DNA of 64,000 nt from Limonium bicolor (GCA_023374045.1 CM041780.1:170062085-170126084), one strand, 5' to 3'; positions 44,888 through 58,486 are shown, counted from the stretch's first letter. A program made the numbers and translations. Notes: generated from the sequence alone by a model not told the origin.

Positions 44888-45203
44888 CCTATTTCGGCGG
44901 TTGTTAACAAACCGCCGAAATAGGTTGGTTTCTGAAAAGGTCGGGAACCTATTTCGGCGGTTCCTTACTAGGAACCGCCGAAATAGGCCCTCTTTAATAA
45001 TAAAAAAATAAAAAAGACCTATTTCGGCGGTTCCTTACTAGAAATCGCCGAAATATGTGTTTTTTATTTTTCCTTTTTTTTATTTTATCATCTATTTCGG
45101 TGGTTCTTCGTTAGGAACCGCCGAAATAGGTCTTCTTTCTTATTTTTTAAAAATAATCGAGGACCTATTTCGAAGGTTCCTAGCTAAGAACCGTCGAAAT
45201 AGG
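44888..45203. repeat. Five subterminal palindromes of the CACTA element
   Basis: About 40-base inverted repeats CCTATTTCGGCGGTT...AACCGCCGAAATAGG at 44888-44924, 44948-44987, 45018-45055, 45092-45130 and 45164-45203. In En/Spm elements such subterminal motifs bind the TNPA protein. The fifth has compensating changes (CGAAGG facing CCGTCG is only partly paired). Confidence 0.88.
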
Positions 45204-47124
45204 TCGTTTAAAAAGACCCCCACCCAGCCCCGACGCAGTTACGCGCACAGACCCAAACCCACCCCTCTTCTCTGTTCTACCGGCGATTTCACCAGCCCCG
45301 ACGCAGACCACCACCACACAAGGCCGCCTCAGCTCCGACGTCGCCGCTCTCGTCCCGCCTTCACCGGTCGTCGCCACCGTCGGTGGTTGTCGCGTCGGCA
45401 GTTGCTGCACCAGCAACAACAGAGGCTGCCTAGGTAAAAAAAACCCAAATCTGTTAGTTTCTGTTTTGATTAAAAATTGTAAATGTGTTGTTAAAATTGA
45501 TAGATTCTTGTCACATTGTGATTGTGGATGCTGATATTTATTGTGTGTGTCAAATCTTTGCAAGATTTGGTTGTTAAACTAATAAATTTATGTATGCACA
45601 CAAGGTGTTTGACGAAATGTCCGAGTGAATTTTTTTGCTGTTTTTTGCCCTTCTTTTAAGTATAGTTAGGTTAGCTTATTTGGGCTAGATTTATTATGCT
45701 TATATATGGGGTGGAACAATGTTTGAGCATTATTTGTGCTTATAATTATAAGCTAATTATAAACATTTTAAGCAATATAGTTTTGCACCCTCAAGTAATA
45801 TTTATTTTGCGTCTGTGTTGCCTCTGTAGAGATTGGTACTGCTACACGCGTCTCGCACGCCCGATTGAGAAGAGGGGCTGAAAACAATTCATTTAGGAAC
45901 CGGTAATTTTTTTTAACTTATCTCTCTCTCTTCATTCTCTCCACTCATTGTAAATTTGCAACCTAACTGCATATAAGGAACATACACAACTACTGAGTTT
46001 CTCTTGTATCTACATGTATTTGTGTCTCTACAGATAAATACTTAAGAAGCTCCTTAACCATTTCATGGTAGATTGAAAGCGGAGCGGAGAACAATTCATT
46101 TACGAACCGGTAATATAATCTAACTTATCCTTTTTCTCTTTTGTACTTTGTATTTGATTTCCACAAATTATTGGAATTTGGTTTGATGAATTAATTTGGT
46201 ATATATTAGTTTGGTTTATGATAGAAATTTGTGTTATGAATGATTGGTGAATGCTAATAATAAGCATGGTTGTGTCCTTGTAGAGGGAAATCACTAAATG
46301 GGTTCACCAGATTGAAGTCGTACGGGGCTGAATACATTTCATTTGTGAACCCGTAATATACTCAACCTACATCTTCATCTTTTAGCTCATTATGTATTAT
46401 TTTGCAATCCTAATTACAAACAATTATCATACGTAAAATAATGAGTTTCTATTCTATCTACAGAGAAGTGGTTAAGAAACTCCCCAGTCATTGCAGGGTA
46501 GATTGAAAGCGGAGTTGGAAGAACCGGTAATATAATCTAACTTATCTTTTTCTCTTTTTTACTTTGTATTTGATTTCCACAAATTATTAAAATTTGGTTT
46601 GATGGATAAATTTGGTATTAGTTTGATTTGTGATGGAAATTTGTGTTGATGAATGGTTGGTGAATGCTTAATAATAAGCATGGGATAGGTAAAATTATGC
46701 AAAGGTCATGCCGATTTTTTTTAACAAAATCTCTTCGTAATTAATATTGTTTGATGTATGTGTATATGTATAACAATATCTAAATTTTTACTTTATCAGG
46801 TCTCACTACAGTTAAGTCCGTGAACCACCTCTCTTGTTTTCCACCTTCTTCCGTCACCGTTGCAGTTTCCTCTTCTGTGTACAAGTAAGCAACTAAAATT
46901 TGATTTTTTTATAATTGCGATTATGTATTGAGATAATATAGGTGCTAGTATATATATAATTTAGGTTGAAACCTTAGAGTTAGGCTAGCTAGCTTATTTA
47001 ATACGCATCCATCACGCTTCATTAGAGTATAAATACATAGAAACAAATACAATCAATGGTACAAAAACATTTTCATTTTGAGTATACGGTATTAATCGTA
47101 CCGTATTTGTGTTTCAAATATAGT
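45204..47124 (+). other. CACTA leader with four duplicated small exons
   Basis: After a GC-rich stretch (45230-45430), four small exon-like blocks occur at 45830-45902, 46034-46109, 46284-46352 and 46464-46526. Each follows a TCTGTAG/CTACAG/CTTGTAG acceptor-like site and ends GAACCG|GTAAT (GAACCC|GTAAT in the third). Flanking introns are also duplicated: 46070-46270 closely matches 46498-46690. A further exon-like block is at 46800-46884 (donor ACAA|GTAAGC), and the next acceptor ATATAG is just before the transposase ATG. No protein is evident, so these look like untranslated leader exons. Confidence 0.6.
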
Positions 47125-50100
47125 ATGGAGCGTGACTGGATGTACAGTGATCGAGGGGATCACTTTGACAAGATGTTGAAAGAGTTTTGCAAAGCAGTAG
47201 TGCAGCACAAGGACATGACAAAGGTGGAGAAAATACCTTGTCCTTGTGTTGACTGCGGTGTCGTAAGGAAATTTTCAAACATTAAGGAAATTGAATTCCA
47301 TCTGAAGACCCGTGGTTTCATGCCACTATATAAGAGATGGACTTTTCATGGAGAAGTGTTGAACATAATCTCGGGTCCTCGTACATTAATGATAGGAAGA
47401 GGATGAGAACCGAGTCAACCGACCACACATTTGATTCTGTCGAGTCGGAACTCCCAAGCGCTTCTGGAGTCAATGACAGTGAGTCGACTTATCATGATGA
47501 GCAAATAGACGAGATGCTTGATAACGTTGAGGATAATTTTGTCGACCGTCGGATGAGTATCAAAGGTTGTTGGACACATCCAAGACGGCGTTGTATCCTA
47601 CGTGCACTAAGTACACAAAATTGACAGCTATATTGAATTTGTTCAACCTGATGGGAAGATATTGATTAAGTGACAAAGGTTTCACGGCATTCCTCGAGCT
47701 GATTCATGATATGCGACCGGATGAGAACGGTCTCCCTACCACCACCTATGAGGCAAAGAATGGGTGTGTCCAATGGGAGTAGAGCACAAAAACATTCACG
47801 CGTGTCCAAAAACTGTGTTGTACAGGGGTGAATACGAACAACTGGACAATTGCCCGAAATGTTCGTTGTCCCGGTATAAGCATAAAGATGGTGAGTACTC
47901 CTCCGTTCAGAAAAAAGCCCTCCAGCAAAACTACTTTGGTATTTGTCGATTATACAATTTGTCCTCATGGTTGTGTATGAAACGAAAGTACACATCATTA
48001 TCTCTCCTGATATCTGGTCCCAAGCAGCCAGGTAATAGCATTGATGTGTATCTTGCCCCTCTGATAGATGATCTGAAGCTATTGTGGAATGAGGGGACCG
48101 TGGTATATGATGCTTATGCAAGAGAGAATTTCACGCTCAAGGCTTTGTTGATCTGTACCGTCAATGACTTCCCTGCGTATGGGAACTTGTCCGGTTACAC
48201 GGTTAAAGGAATATTTGCATGTCCCATATGCGAGGAAGACACTTGTTCGGACCGTTTAAAACATTGTGGGAAGAATGTTTATATGTGTCATCGACGTCTT
48301 CTCCCCGAAGATCACCCTTATCGAGTAACGAAGAGAAAGTTGTTCATGGTCAAGCCGAAACTCGTGTGGCCCGTCTACCTTTGAGCTCTGAGGAAGTGTA
48401 CGAAAAGGTTAAGGACATTGCAAATGTATTTGGAAACCACATCAAACCGGCGAAAAACATTTGGAAAAAGTGTTCTATCTTTTGGGATCTACCTTATTGG
48501 CGTCATCTCCTGTGAGACACTGCTTAGACATCATGCACATTGTGAAGAACGTTGATGAGACAGTGAGTGGGACTTTGCTCAATATACCCGGCAAACACAA
48601 GACGGATTGAAAGTCAGAAAGGACATGCAAACCATGGGTATACGAAAGGAGTTACACCCACAAGAGAATGGGAAACGAATATACCTACCTCCTGTATGCT
48701 ACACGATCTCAAAGGTGAAAAGATTAGTTTCTACAAATGTCTGCACTCGGTAAAAGTACCGTCTGGGTACTCTTCAAACTGGAAGAACATTGTATCGATG
48801 AAGGATTTAAAGCTTTTAGGCATGAAATCTCACGATTATCATGTACTGATGTTACATCTTCTTCCAGTCGCAATCCGAGGGATATTGCCATCTGATGTCA
48901 GAAATGCTTTAACTCGGTTATGTTTCTTTTTCAACGTTGTTTGCTCCAAGGCAATTGACGTAACCACTCTAGACGATCTACAACGTGAATTTTTGTCACA
49001 TTATGTCAACTTGAGATGTATTTCCCACCATCTTTCTTTGACATAATGTGCATCTAATTGTGCACATCGTTCGAGAGATACAGTTCTGTGGTCCGGTATA
49101 CTTACGGTACATGTACCCATTTGAACGGTACATGGGTATTCTGAAAAGTATATTGAAGAATAAGTATCGACCAGAGGGGAGCATTGTTGAAGCAACAGTG
49201 ACTGAGGAAGTCACGGAATTTGTGACTGATTATTTGAGTGAGGCAGAGTCAATTGGTATCCTAAAACCACGACACTATGGCAGGTTTAAGGGTAAAGGTG
49301 TCATTGGTAGAAAGATCGTGCAAGTTTCGCGTCAACTTATTCATCAAGCACATTTGTTTGTCTTACAACATCTTGAGGTTGTTGAACCTTATTTTGAAAC
49401 CCATATGGTTGAGTTAAGGCATCAAAATCCTTTGAAAGACCACATTTGGCTGACAAAGGAACAAAACCGAATTTTTATCCAATGGTTCAAAGATCATGTG
49501 TTGACATTAGCATCATTAGATCCAGAAGTTGTAAGTGAAGAGATCAGATGTTGGCAATCGGACCAAACTAATATTACATCATTTGAGGGGTAGGGTATTA
49601 GTGGGTATACACTACACTGCACGCCAAGATGCCAAATCGATAAACCAGAATAGTGGGGTAAAACTGAAGCTACTGCCACTGAGTACCACAGCGGGTAACC
49701 GATCTCAACCAGTTAGTAACTCTAGTTGGTATTGTGGTGTCATCGAGGACATCTGGGAACTAGACTACGACATTGATTCCTTTCTGTTGTTTCTGGTGCA
49801 AGTGGGTGGACAACCGACGGGGTACCAAAATGATGGAGGGCTTACCTTGGTTGATCTTTCACGTGTCGGTTATAAGGGTGATCAATTTGTCCTGGAAAGG
49901 ATTGCGAACAAGTGTGGTATGTTGAGGATCCGAAGACTGCAAATGGTCTGTTGTTCTTCCAGGAAGAAGGCCGGTTGTAATCGAAAATGAGAATGAGGAT
50001 AACGATGATAATGAAACGGTAAAGGAAACATCCTTGTTTCCTACTGGATTACCGGATTCGATTGATGTTACCGAAAACGATTTGCTCTACGCACGATCAG

Positions 50101-50138
50101 ACCATGATGAGGGTGTTTGGGTAGAAAATATGAAATGA
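47125..50138 (+). pseudogene. CACTA transposase (TNPD/TNP2 type), frameshifted
   Basis: Cuts and rejoins the transposon ends. The start ATG at 47125 gives the family-typical MERDWMY opening of the transposase-associated domain with its Cys pair (PCPCVDC). The catalytic Transposase_21-like domain follows (47764-48384; PKCSLSRYKHKDG, SLLISGPKQPGNSIDVYLAPLIDDL). DUF4218-like regions are at 48700-49590 (YKCLHSVKVPSGY; MYPFERYMGILK). A DUF4216-like region is at about 49720-49950 (GVIEDIWELDYD, LTLVDLSRVGYKGD), ending near 50138 after DHDEGVW. At least five frame changes or stops (near 47390, 47560, 47760, 48380, 49040) break it; some could be splice junctions or sequence errors, but most have no plausible intron. 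Confidence 0.85.
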
Positions 50139-50279
50139 TTTATGTTTTCGTGTCAGGTAATGTTGTTAGTAGAATGTAGACTATAATGTCATCTTAAATG
50201 TTATTGTTATGCTTCATAGTATTTATGTTAATTTATATAATGACTTTATCTGATGAAAATGCTTTATTATTTTTTTTGT

Positions 50280-52642
50280 AGTGGATGATCACCCTATGGA
50301 TGACCCCGTTGGACAGTGTCTCTTGACTGGAGAACCTGAGCCACAGCAGAATAGACCAAAGTAAGCGGGTCACAAGAGGAGGAAAAAAAGAACGACTAGG
50401 TAGTTGTACGCGAGACTGAGGCTGGCCCTTCACAGCAAACCGAAGAGCCGTCAGTTGTCCCACCAGAGGCCAAGAAGCAAAAGAAGAGAGATGCCACACG
50501 TGAGCTGAAGGCTAACTAGGGCCCTCCTACAAAACGGTGCAATTCAGTCAGTACAACCAACCTCATGGAAATTGGAAGAATGACTTCACCGCTTACGGTA
50601 GCCATTTGGTGAAGTCATATTGTAACATAAACCACAACTGGAAGCAAGTGCCTCAAGCGTTGAAGGATACTATGTTTTGAGCGTCTCCAGGTAAATCTCT
50701 ACATTATTACTATGATCTTTTGTGAAATAATAGAATATTTATGTTTACTTTACTAACTGAATGATCATGTATGTAGTCTCGTTTCTCTGTGGATCCCGCA
50801 CTTAAAAAGGATGTGCTATCAGCGATGTCGAAACAGTTTCGGGACCACAAGATAAGTTGGCTGACAAGTACATCTACAAGATGCATGATCCAGAAGATCC
50901 AGATGCTCCAGATCATGGTCTCGGCGGTGAGAGACCACCATGGGAGGTTTACGAGGGCATCACCGAAGAGCAATGGGTACAATTTGTTGAGTCCCGTCAC
51001 ACACCGGAGTTCCAGGTGCACTTTATTGTCATACATCATCATAAATACTCTTAATTTCTTATGTTTTTTTGTGTTCAATTTCACTAAACATGATCATATT
51101 AATTTATGCAGGCTCTCCATGCGCAACAACAAGCAAATGCTAAGAAGAATCTGTACCCTCACCACTGGGTGGAAAAAGTATTGCTCAAAGGGTACCAGAA
51201 TGGGAGCAAAGGGATATCCCCCACGGATGGCTCATTGGATACTAGTGGCAAAAGAATGAAAGTGTGGGAGTTAAGCCACATTCCGAAGAACTCTACTCCT
51301 GAAAATCCTCAATATGATGAAGCCACGAGAGCAGTTATTGCTCAAATGTAAGTGATATCATTTAATTTTTAGTCGAACTGTTCATTTCATTTGTATATGA
51401 ACTTATGTTAAACTAATAACTGTATTTGTGTGTTGTATTAGGGTGAATTAACTCTCAGCTCACCCAGGGCACCTGGACCTCACAGAGAATGATGATCCTC
51501 TTACACGTGCTCTTGGTAGAAGGATCATCCAGGTCGTGCCATTGGGTTTGGTGGGCACGTTGGTATCCTCCAGGCATTTGGCGTACCCAGGTCCAGAAGT
51601 GCACAGGGAAGGATGATTAGCTACGAGAGCACCTGAGAGAGATGGCTGAGATGGAGTAGAGGATTAATCAGAGCATCGACGAGAGGATCGCTCATGCTAG
51701 TCAAGGCTTGAGTCACAGAAGCATAGCAGCCAAGAGGTTTCTCCACCACAGTTGAGTCACCATTTCATTGCCCATTCAGCATCAGAGTTCACCGGTAGTG
51801 GGAAGTAGTGTCCAGTTGGCTAAGCCGTTTCCCCATGCATCTCTAAAGGTTAGACCAACATTTCAATTGAGTACATGACAATTAAGATTTTTCACTTGAT
51901 CACTAATATCATCATAGAACAAGGAATTCACAATTTTTATCTAAACAAGTTCCACATAACACTCAGGCACCCACTGTGTGCATGTTGTTTTTACAAATTG
52001 GAGTAGAAGAGGTCATGGTGGCATGGGGAAAACTTTTCCCTTCAGTTCCAAGTGATATTGTGCACGGTGAACCACTCCGACAGTACCATGCACGAGTGCT
52101 TCTAGACGACTTTGTTGCAGAGCATGGTGACGTCTGTTTACCGGTGCTGATCCCACAAAGACCTACCTTGCGTTCCGCACAAACTGCGACAGTGCAGTGG
52201 CCAGTACAATTGGTCAAACTCCCTGGGCAGGTATTTACTCTTAACCGTTGCCATAAAACTATTGATGTACCACCTTGCATCCATATACTTAATTAGTTAA
52301 TATCATAGGATATGAGCCTACCAAAGACTGATAAGGGAAAAGGAAAAAGAATTGCTGCACCTGTTCAATCAAAGGCATCCACAAATTTCGTGCTTAGACC
52401 TGATTTGGTGGAGAAAAGAATATTGGCCAGCTTGTCGACTAATATGAAGATTCTGCACTCAACGTTGTTGCTGCTACCACCTCATTGTGATTCCCTCACT
52501 GTGGAAGATCACGAGCGGATATTTCACCATCAAGTTCAAGCAGGAGATACACATCGATTTGAGATATATGTCCGACTTCGAGGAGTGTTTCAAGAGGGAT
52601 TGGTTGAATGTGTCGATTATCAAGTCAGCCGTCATGTGAGTG
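50280..52642 (+). pseudogene. Second CACTA gene (plant En/Spm, Transposase_24-like), broken and cut by F
   Basis: Exon-like blocks separated by AT-rich introns: 50280-50690 (basic AKKQKKRDATRELK, then YNQPHGNWKNDFTAYGSHL), 50777-51015 (RFSVDPALKKDVLSAMSKQFRDHK and PPWEVYEGITEEQWVQFVESR, in different frames), 51111-51349 (QQQANAKKNLYPHHW), about 51440-51740, 51970-52230 (WGKLFPSVPSDIVHGEPL) and 52312-52642. The order resembles the TNPA-like DNA-binding partner of plant CACTA elements. Stops at 50362 and 50517 and frame changes indicate decay. The last exon is interrupted by element F. Confidence 0.7.
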
Positions 52643-55600
52643 TGAAACACCCCTAACAACTACAACATATAAAATCATGAATACATATAAGGAGTGTTTA
52701 AATAAACTTGACACGTTAATATAATCATGCTATAAATTATTCCAAGTTAGGACATTTGTACACCAAACAAGTGTAGCACATTTTGCAACTAAAATAGATT
52801 GGTTGCTCAGTAACATGTTATAATTGTACTAATAAACATAAGTTACTAGATTATAATACACGAGTGGTATTGCCTGTTGCAAACATGTACAAATAACCTT
52901 ATAAAATGAGTACTTGTACTCACCAATCTATATCCTTTGACTCAAATGTTAAACTAATTACATATGTACTATTGAATTCTGTTATAATACTAAAATGAAC
53001 TCAGGCCCACTCTTGTGACATCTGAATACGGCAAGAACCACTAGCATTCAATTAATTAACCCACCTAGCCCATACACTACCACTGATGTCGATTACCGAT
53101 ACACCCTATACTCAGTCCTCTCTTTGTGTCATAAGTATCTGATTAACTCACTCAGTCCCTCTCACACTTCCTCACAAGCCTCTCGAATTCTGCTTGCCAG
53201 AGTCCTTCCCTTCATTTCTCTTGGTTCTGGCGCAAGGTAAACTTCCTACACAGCCATTGTTGGGCTCTCTGCATTCCTTATCCTCCCTTGCATGCCCGAA
53301 GTCTGTTCAAGTTAAGGTCGTGAGAATCTGGAATGGCGCAAGGTAAGCCCCTGTTGTCTCCATATTTCGCTTCGATTTTCTCCTTGCGTTCTCGGTAATG
53401 GATGCGCCTTTGTTGTTCCTCAATCCCTTACTTGGTTATCTGAAACTGAAGCCCCTCATTTCTTCCCATGCATGTCCGAGTCTTGGAACTTGTGGCGGTC
53501 CTGAGATCCGGAACAGCACAACCCAACTGGCAAGGTAATTCGATCACCAACCTCTCTCCGTATTTGCCTTGTTTGCTGCCCAAAAATCTCCACCTGCTAA
53601 CTCCTTGTTTCCTCCCTCCTTCTTGCGCAACATCCTCTGGAAATGCCCCCATGGAGTGTGTCGAGAATCCCCAAGAATCCACCCCATCCTTGCTCATGTC
53701 TAGCGCAAGGATTCCTGAAGATCTGTGAGCAAAAGCCACTCCAAAAGCTCTTAAAAGTGAGAGCTAGAAATCGGTAAACTCTGGTTGTTTAACCCCTCCT
53801 CTATTCTCTGTTTTGGATGTCCAAAAGAAACTGAGTTATGACCTTCCTTTTCTGCCTAACCTTTTGCATGCATGGTACCCCTCGTGAGCCACTCAAACTG
53901 TGAGTAGAAGAACGAAAAAAAAAAACTTACTCCATTCTTCCTCATCTCTAGCGCAAGGTAAAATGCTATCGGTTGCCTCCTTGCTTCTGTTTAACTCCTC
54001 CCCTGATGTCTATTTTTGATGTTATTAAACTGAGTATTGTTCCCTCTTCTCTCATTGGCTCTGGTGCGTGAAAGTGGCATGCAAGTACTCCAGTAAACTT
54101 CCAAGTTTTAGAGCAACAACCCGCTCAAATCGCCCTTGTGTATTCTCTAAGGTAAAACCCTCTCAAACCCATGTGTTGCCAAGTAAACTGTAACTGTCCT
54201 CTCGGTGCTGATACAACAATGAACTCACAACTTTTTCCTTGTGCATGGCCGATTATTAAGCCAAGGGTTTGAGGCAAATCGCCAACTGAAACAGAGAGGA
54301 AACTTAAGGAGGAGGTGGTTCCCTAACTAAGGTGCGAAAATAGACCAAAGGGGTATCGAGAACCCAGGAAAAGGAAAAGAAAACCTACTTCAAAACCTTA
54401 AGGTTGTAATCTAAAATCATACTCTAAAAACTGAGTTTGATCTGTTTTAAAATTCTGTATGAAATTGCTTTGTTAAATCTGTAACTATAGGCAGGGAAAC
54501 GCTAGGTATAATAAGGATAATGAATTGGCTAAACAGTGGTCTAAACACTAGGGTTTAATGAGATAAAAATGTGCTTGTGAGTCACGGGAACTAGTGTGAA
54601 GATCAAATGTTAAGCGGGTAAACTACTACAAAAAAACTGGTTATATGTTGGTTTGGAAGATTAGCAAATATGATGATTAAGAGCTAATTACTAAGTTGTA
54701 AATCTTGTCCTGGTTGCCGAAACGTTGGGGTGTTGTTCTGAAAGATATTTGACTGAGGTGGTCCAGGAAAAAATAATGTTAAGGGACTTAGGAAAAACAT
54801 GCCTAAAAGGGTCTAGTAACTACGTGTGAAAATCTGGTAGAAGAGGACTAACAAAACAACAAGGTAATCTGATGTACTTGGTTTGCAGATCTGTTGCATT
54901 TTCTACTGAAAATGGAGTGCTATGTTCTGAAATATTAGACTAAGTGCAAATAGGCTGGGAATTCTAGAGAAAACCAGATAGCACATTAAAAAGGAGAATG
55001 AAGAAGTAGTAGAGTGCAGACTTAGTTCAGTTCTGTAGATTTTTACGGGTTCTGTATAAGGAATTTTCAGAGGTATCATCAGTGTTGTTTTGCGTTGCTC
55101 TGAGGTTTAAAACCCTACTAAAACACTTGACTAAATGGGTAAGCACCTTGGGAAAATTATAATTCAGTTAGTTAGCTAAAAAGAAGATTGAAGAGAGGTG
55201 GTACGCAGATTTGGAGTTTTCAGTTTCTGAGATTGTTGTTCTGTATAACTGATTTTCAGAAGGGGGATAAGGGTGGAATTAGTTTCACGATGAGTCTAAA
55301 TCAGTACTAAAGCGTATAGCTGAGTCTCTCCACACGTTGAAAGAGTTAGAAACCTGTTTAGTGCCTTAAGAGTGAGATTAGACGGAAAAGTGCACAGCAA
55401 CTAGTATTCAGAAATCTGCAACTTGTGATCTCTGTATAATCAGTGCAGAAGTGTTATGGGAGTTGTATTAGCATAACAATGAACCTAGGATAGGATTAGT
55501 GGACTTGGGAATAATGTCATAAGAGGTCTAAATGAAATAATGGAGTAAAACCAGATTAACAGTTAAGCTTAGGTGCTAGAAATCCTACCATGTTAGGGCC

Positions 55601-58454
55601 GAAAACTGGTGAGGTAATCTGGAAAGTCTGGACAGAATGTAGAACAAGACTGTAGGTTGAGGCTGTCACATTTAATACCTAAGATACGCTAAACATTAGC
55701 CAAAAGTTTAGAACCTGCCTAACTAGAAGAAATGTATGATAAAGCTTTAGGGGATCTAGATGTAACAAAGTAAGGTTAATGACACAAGAATCTGAGTAGG
55801 AAATCTTAGAAAATATCCTAGGACACCTCAAGAAAAATGATGATAATGAGAATAATAAATAAATATGGGATACAACATACGAAACTAGAAGTGTGGTTGG
55901 GAAGGGTAGCGTGAAGATAATGAGTTACAACTGTGTCTAGATAATGGGTTAGATTTGAGAGGAAGGATGGCGTAAATCATGGGTTGGTCATGTAAATGGA
56001 TGGACATGGAAACAGTAGTAAGCATCTAGGAACAAAAAAAAACTTGGGAGTAAGACTAGTCATAGTGAAAGTCTAAACACTTGAAACGAACTTAGGGGTT
56101 AACTAGTAAATCCTAGTAATCTAATGTCTGTTCGGTTGTTGAAAGAATGAGGAAGGATGAGTTAAATTTAAAACAAACTAGGTGGGATCAAGACGTCATC
56201 CCAGATAGAAAGAGATAAAAGATTAGTATAAGTTAGAATATGGATGGGGATAAAATGATGACTCAGGATTGTGCTAGAGTTAAACGTAAGTTCGGAAGTT
56301 TTAGGAGTATGGTTAACCGTAATAAGGTAGGTGTAATTCCATGTTTTCGAATTAGACTAGCAACAAGATGGAAGCAAGAACAATATGCGCTTGAGAAGAG
56401 TCTGGGGCAGAAAGGAAAGGATTAGAAAAATTGTAGGGGCAAATGTGAGCTAAGAAGGAATGGAGAGGAACTAGGACAAACTGAGGGAATCTAGCCGAAA
56501 AGGTGAAGACTTGTTAATGATCAAGAGGTTGATAGGTTAAATGAGAGAGGAGACGAGTTGCCATATAATTAGTGGTATGACAAATTATGGAAGGGGCAAG
56601 TTTCGAATTACCTTAAAGAGTACTGCCTGGCTAGAACAATGGGTCCAATCCGAACTAATGAAGTAGGGTTAATAGTGCCAACTATAACGCCTAAGAGTAG
56701 GCCAAACATTATGTATAGTGCTACGAGCGATAACGCATGATCGAACGATCTAACCCGCTCGCATAACAATTACAGGAGTGAGTCACACCAGCAGCGGGGG
56801 AACTTTAGTGCAAATATCTGTGACGACTATTTAAGGTATGGACATGTGTGGTTCGTATGTTGCCGTGTTACACGGCTTGTGTGCTGTGTGCTCTGTGTGA
56901 AAAAGACCTTAAGATTAAAGCATGTAATTGGATTGCTTGCTTATCGTGTTATATGACTTCTATATCATTGTTGTATATTATTTGTGCGCACACAGTAGTT
57001 TAGTCCCTTCGCGATTATGGAATTTGAGATGAAACACTATGAACTGCGAAAACAAAGAAAATTATATAAAAGGGGAACTCCTCCCTAACCATGGAGGATA
57101 TACCACGACACCCACTATGGTGTCTATTCATGAATGATAATGAAGAGAAAAGCTCAATTGGAGGAACATGAGGATAACCCGGGAAGACAACATCTCGGGC
57201 CGCGCGGTATGGAATACTCGGGAGTTGGTGTCTGCATCAGATCCTTCGCCCTTCTATGTGGAGCACATCCTGGAGTCTAGAGGTGACTCCGCTTTCTCGA
57301 CCCTGGGTGTCGGGAATGGGGGAGTGACAAATTGATGGAGCTTATCCTGGAGTCTAGAGGTGACTCCGCTTTCTCGACCCTGGGTGTCGGGAATGGGGGA
57401 CTAGCTATGGAGGAGACGTCCTCCAACGTGCGGTGATAAAAGAATTCACAAATAGCCCTTAAAGAAACAAGGAATGATTAGCACCTACATAATAAAGTCT
57501 CGGGATCTAATCTATATCCCCTGACTCGGTGCCAGAGAATAGAGGAAAACATGTGTAATGAGACCAAGCAATAAGAAAATTCACAAATGTGATTCTTTAA
57601 GAAACAAGGAAAGATTGGCACCTATATGTTATGGTCACGGGATCTAAACTATATCCCCAGACCTGGTGCAAGGAAGAGAAAGAAAATACACATCGTGGGA
57701 ACAAGAGAAAAGAAATAAAAATACACAACGCTCGAACGATCCCAGAGTGAGGATCATGGGTATTACATACCTATGCACACGTTTTATTACTTACATGATT
57801 GTTGTTGCTATACTAGCAGCTCGTTGTGCTTGGTTGCGTGTTTGATGCGCTATGATGCCAGCATATTATGCTCGGAAGTTTGTTGATATTGCTATGCTAC
57901 CTTAAAGTGTGTATGATATCATGATATATTGTGGTGTGCCTTACTGCTTCAATATAGCATGTAAATTGACTTAATAATATTCGACCAAGTAGTCGTGTAG
58001 CCCGGCAACATACGGGCTACACACGTTCATACTCAGCGTAGTTTGCTGAGTCCTTTACAACCCAATTTTTTTACAGGTTTTGTGCCAGACGATAACGGAG
58101 CGTAGGCGGGATGGCTACCATGGGGGTAGTCCATCAGGGCATTACTTTTGAGTGTGGTGGTATGTTCAATGTAAGGGTCGTTATTAAACCCGAGATGCAA
58201 TTTTCAGTTTATGATATGCTAATTTTGTAGACACTCGACATTTGGGAGTTGTAACTTAAATTGTATACGAGTTTTGTTAAAGGGCTGTTTCCAGTCATTC
58301 AGACCGTAACTGGTGGTGTTAGTAATGTGGTCTGTCAACCACGTGGGTGGTTGGCATCTGTGGCACTCGGATGGAGATTTGAACTGCTGCGTAGATAACT
58401 CGTGACAGCTTGGGCGCGTCGTTTATTTGTTGGTCATTATTCGGGGGTATTACA
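52643..58454 (+). repeat. Element F 5' LTR (5812 bases)
   Basis: Starts TGAAACACCCC and ends GGGGGTATTACA; its first 300 bases recur at 63711-64000. It has five donor-like AAG|GTAA sites in the first 1.5 kb (near 53236, 53342, 53534, 53956 and 54152), three of them within the repeated word GCGCAAGGTAA. An internal direct repeat with stems is at 57265-57410, a stem ACTCAGC/GCTGAGT at 58031-58051, an acceptor-like TTTTTTTACAG|G at 58074-58076, and a terminal stem CAACCAC/GTGGTTG at 58336-58353. One weak 61-codon frame at 56240 is not credible as a gene. Confidence 0.9.
57265..57410 (+). repeat. Tandem 79-base spaced duplication with hairpins in F LTR
   Basis: A block of about 60 bases containing GGAGTC...GACTCC and CGACCCTGGGTGTCG occurs twice (from about 57268 and 57347), identical over most of its length. 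It may be F's counterpart of the hairpin arrays, though it lies nearer the LTR end (80 percent along, against about 46-64 percent in A, B, D and E). Confidence 0.75.
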
Positions 58455-58486
58455 GAAAGTGGTATCAGAGCGTAGTTACGCTCTGA
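58455..58486 (+). other. Element F primer-binding site inside a hairpin
   Basis: TGGTATCAGAGC at 58460-58471, matching initiator tRNA-Met. TCAGAGCGTA (58465-58474) pairs perfectly with TACGCTCTGA (58477-58486). Compared with element A, one arm has gained T and the other A, preserving the stem. Confidence 0.92.

Larger units (their letters stand above)
44857..52642 (+). mobile_element. CACTA (En/Spm) DNA transposon, left part
   Basis: Begins with the canonical CACTA terminus followed by subterminal palindromes, a leader with short exons, a TNPD-type transposase and a second En/Spm-type gene. The right end is not in the window because element F is inserted at 52643. Both genes are damaged. CACTA elements move by cut-and-paste and leave 3-bp target duplications; here only the left AGA can be seen. 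Confidence 0.88.

Noticed and set aside
45057..45563. Open frames of about 126 codons on both strands
   Set aside because: They overlap the CACTA palindromes and GC-rich leader, are arginine/proline-rich by base composition, and match no family.
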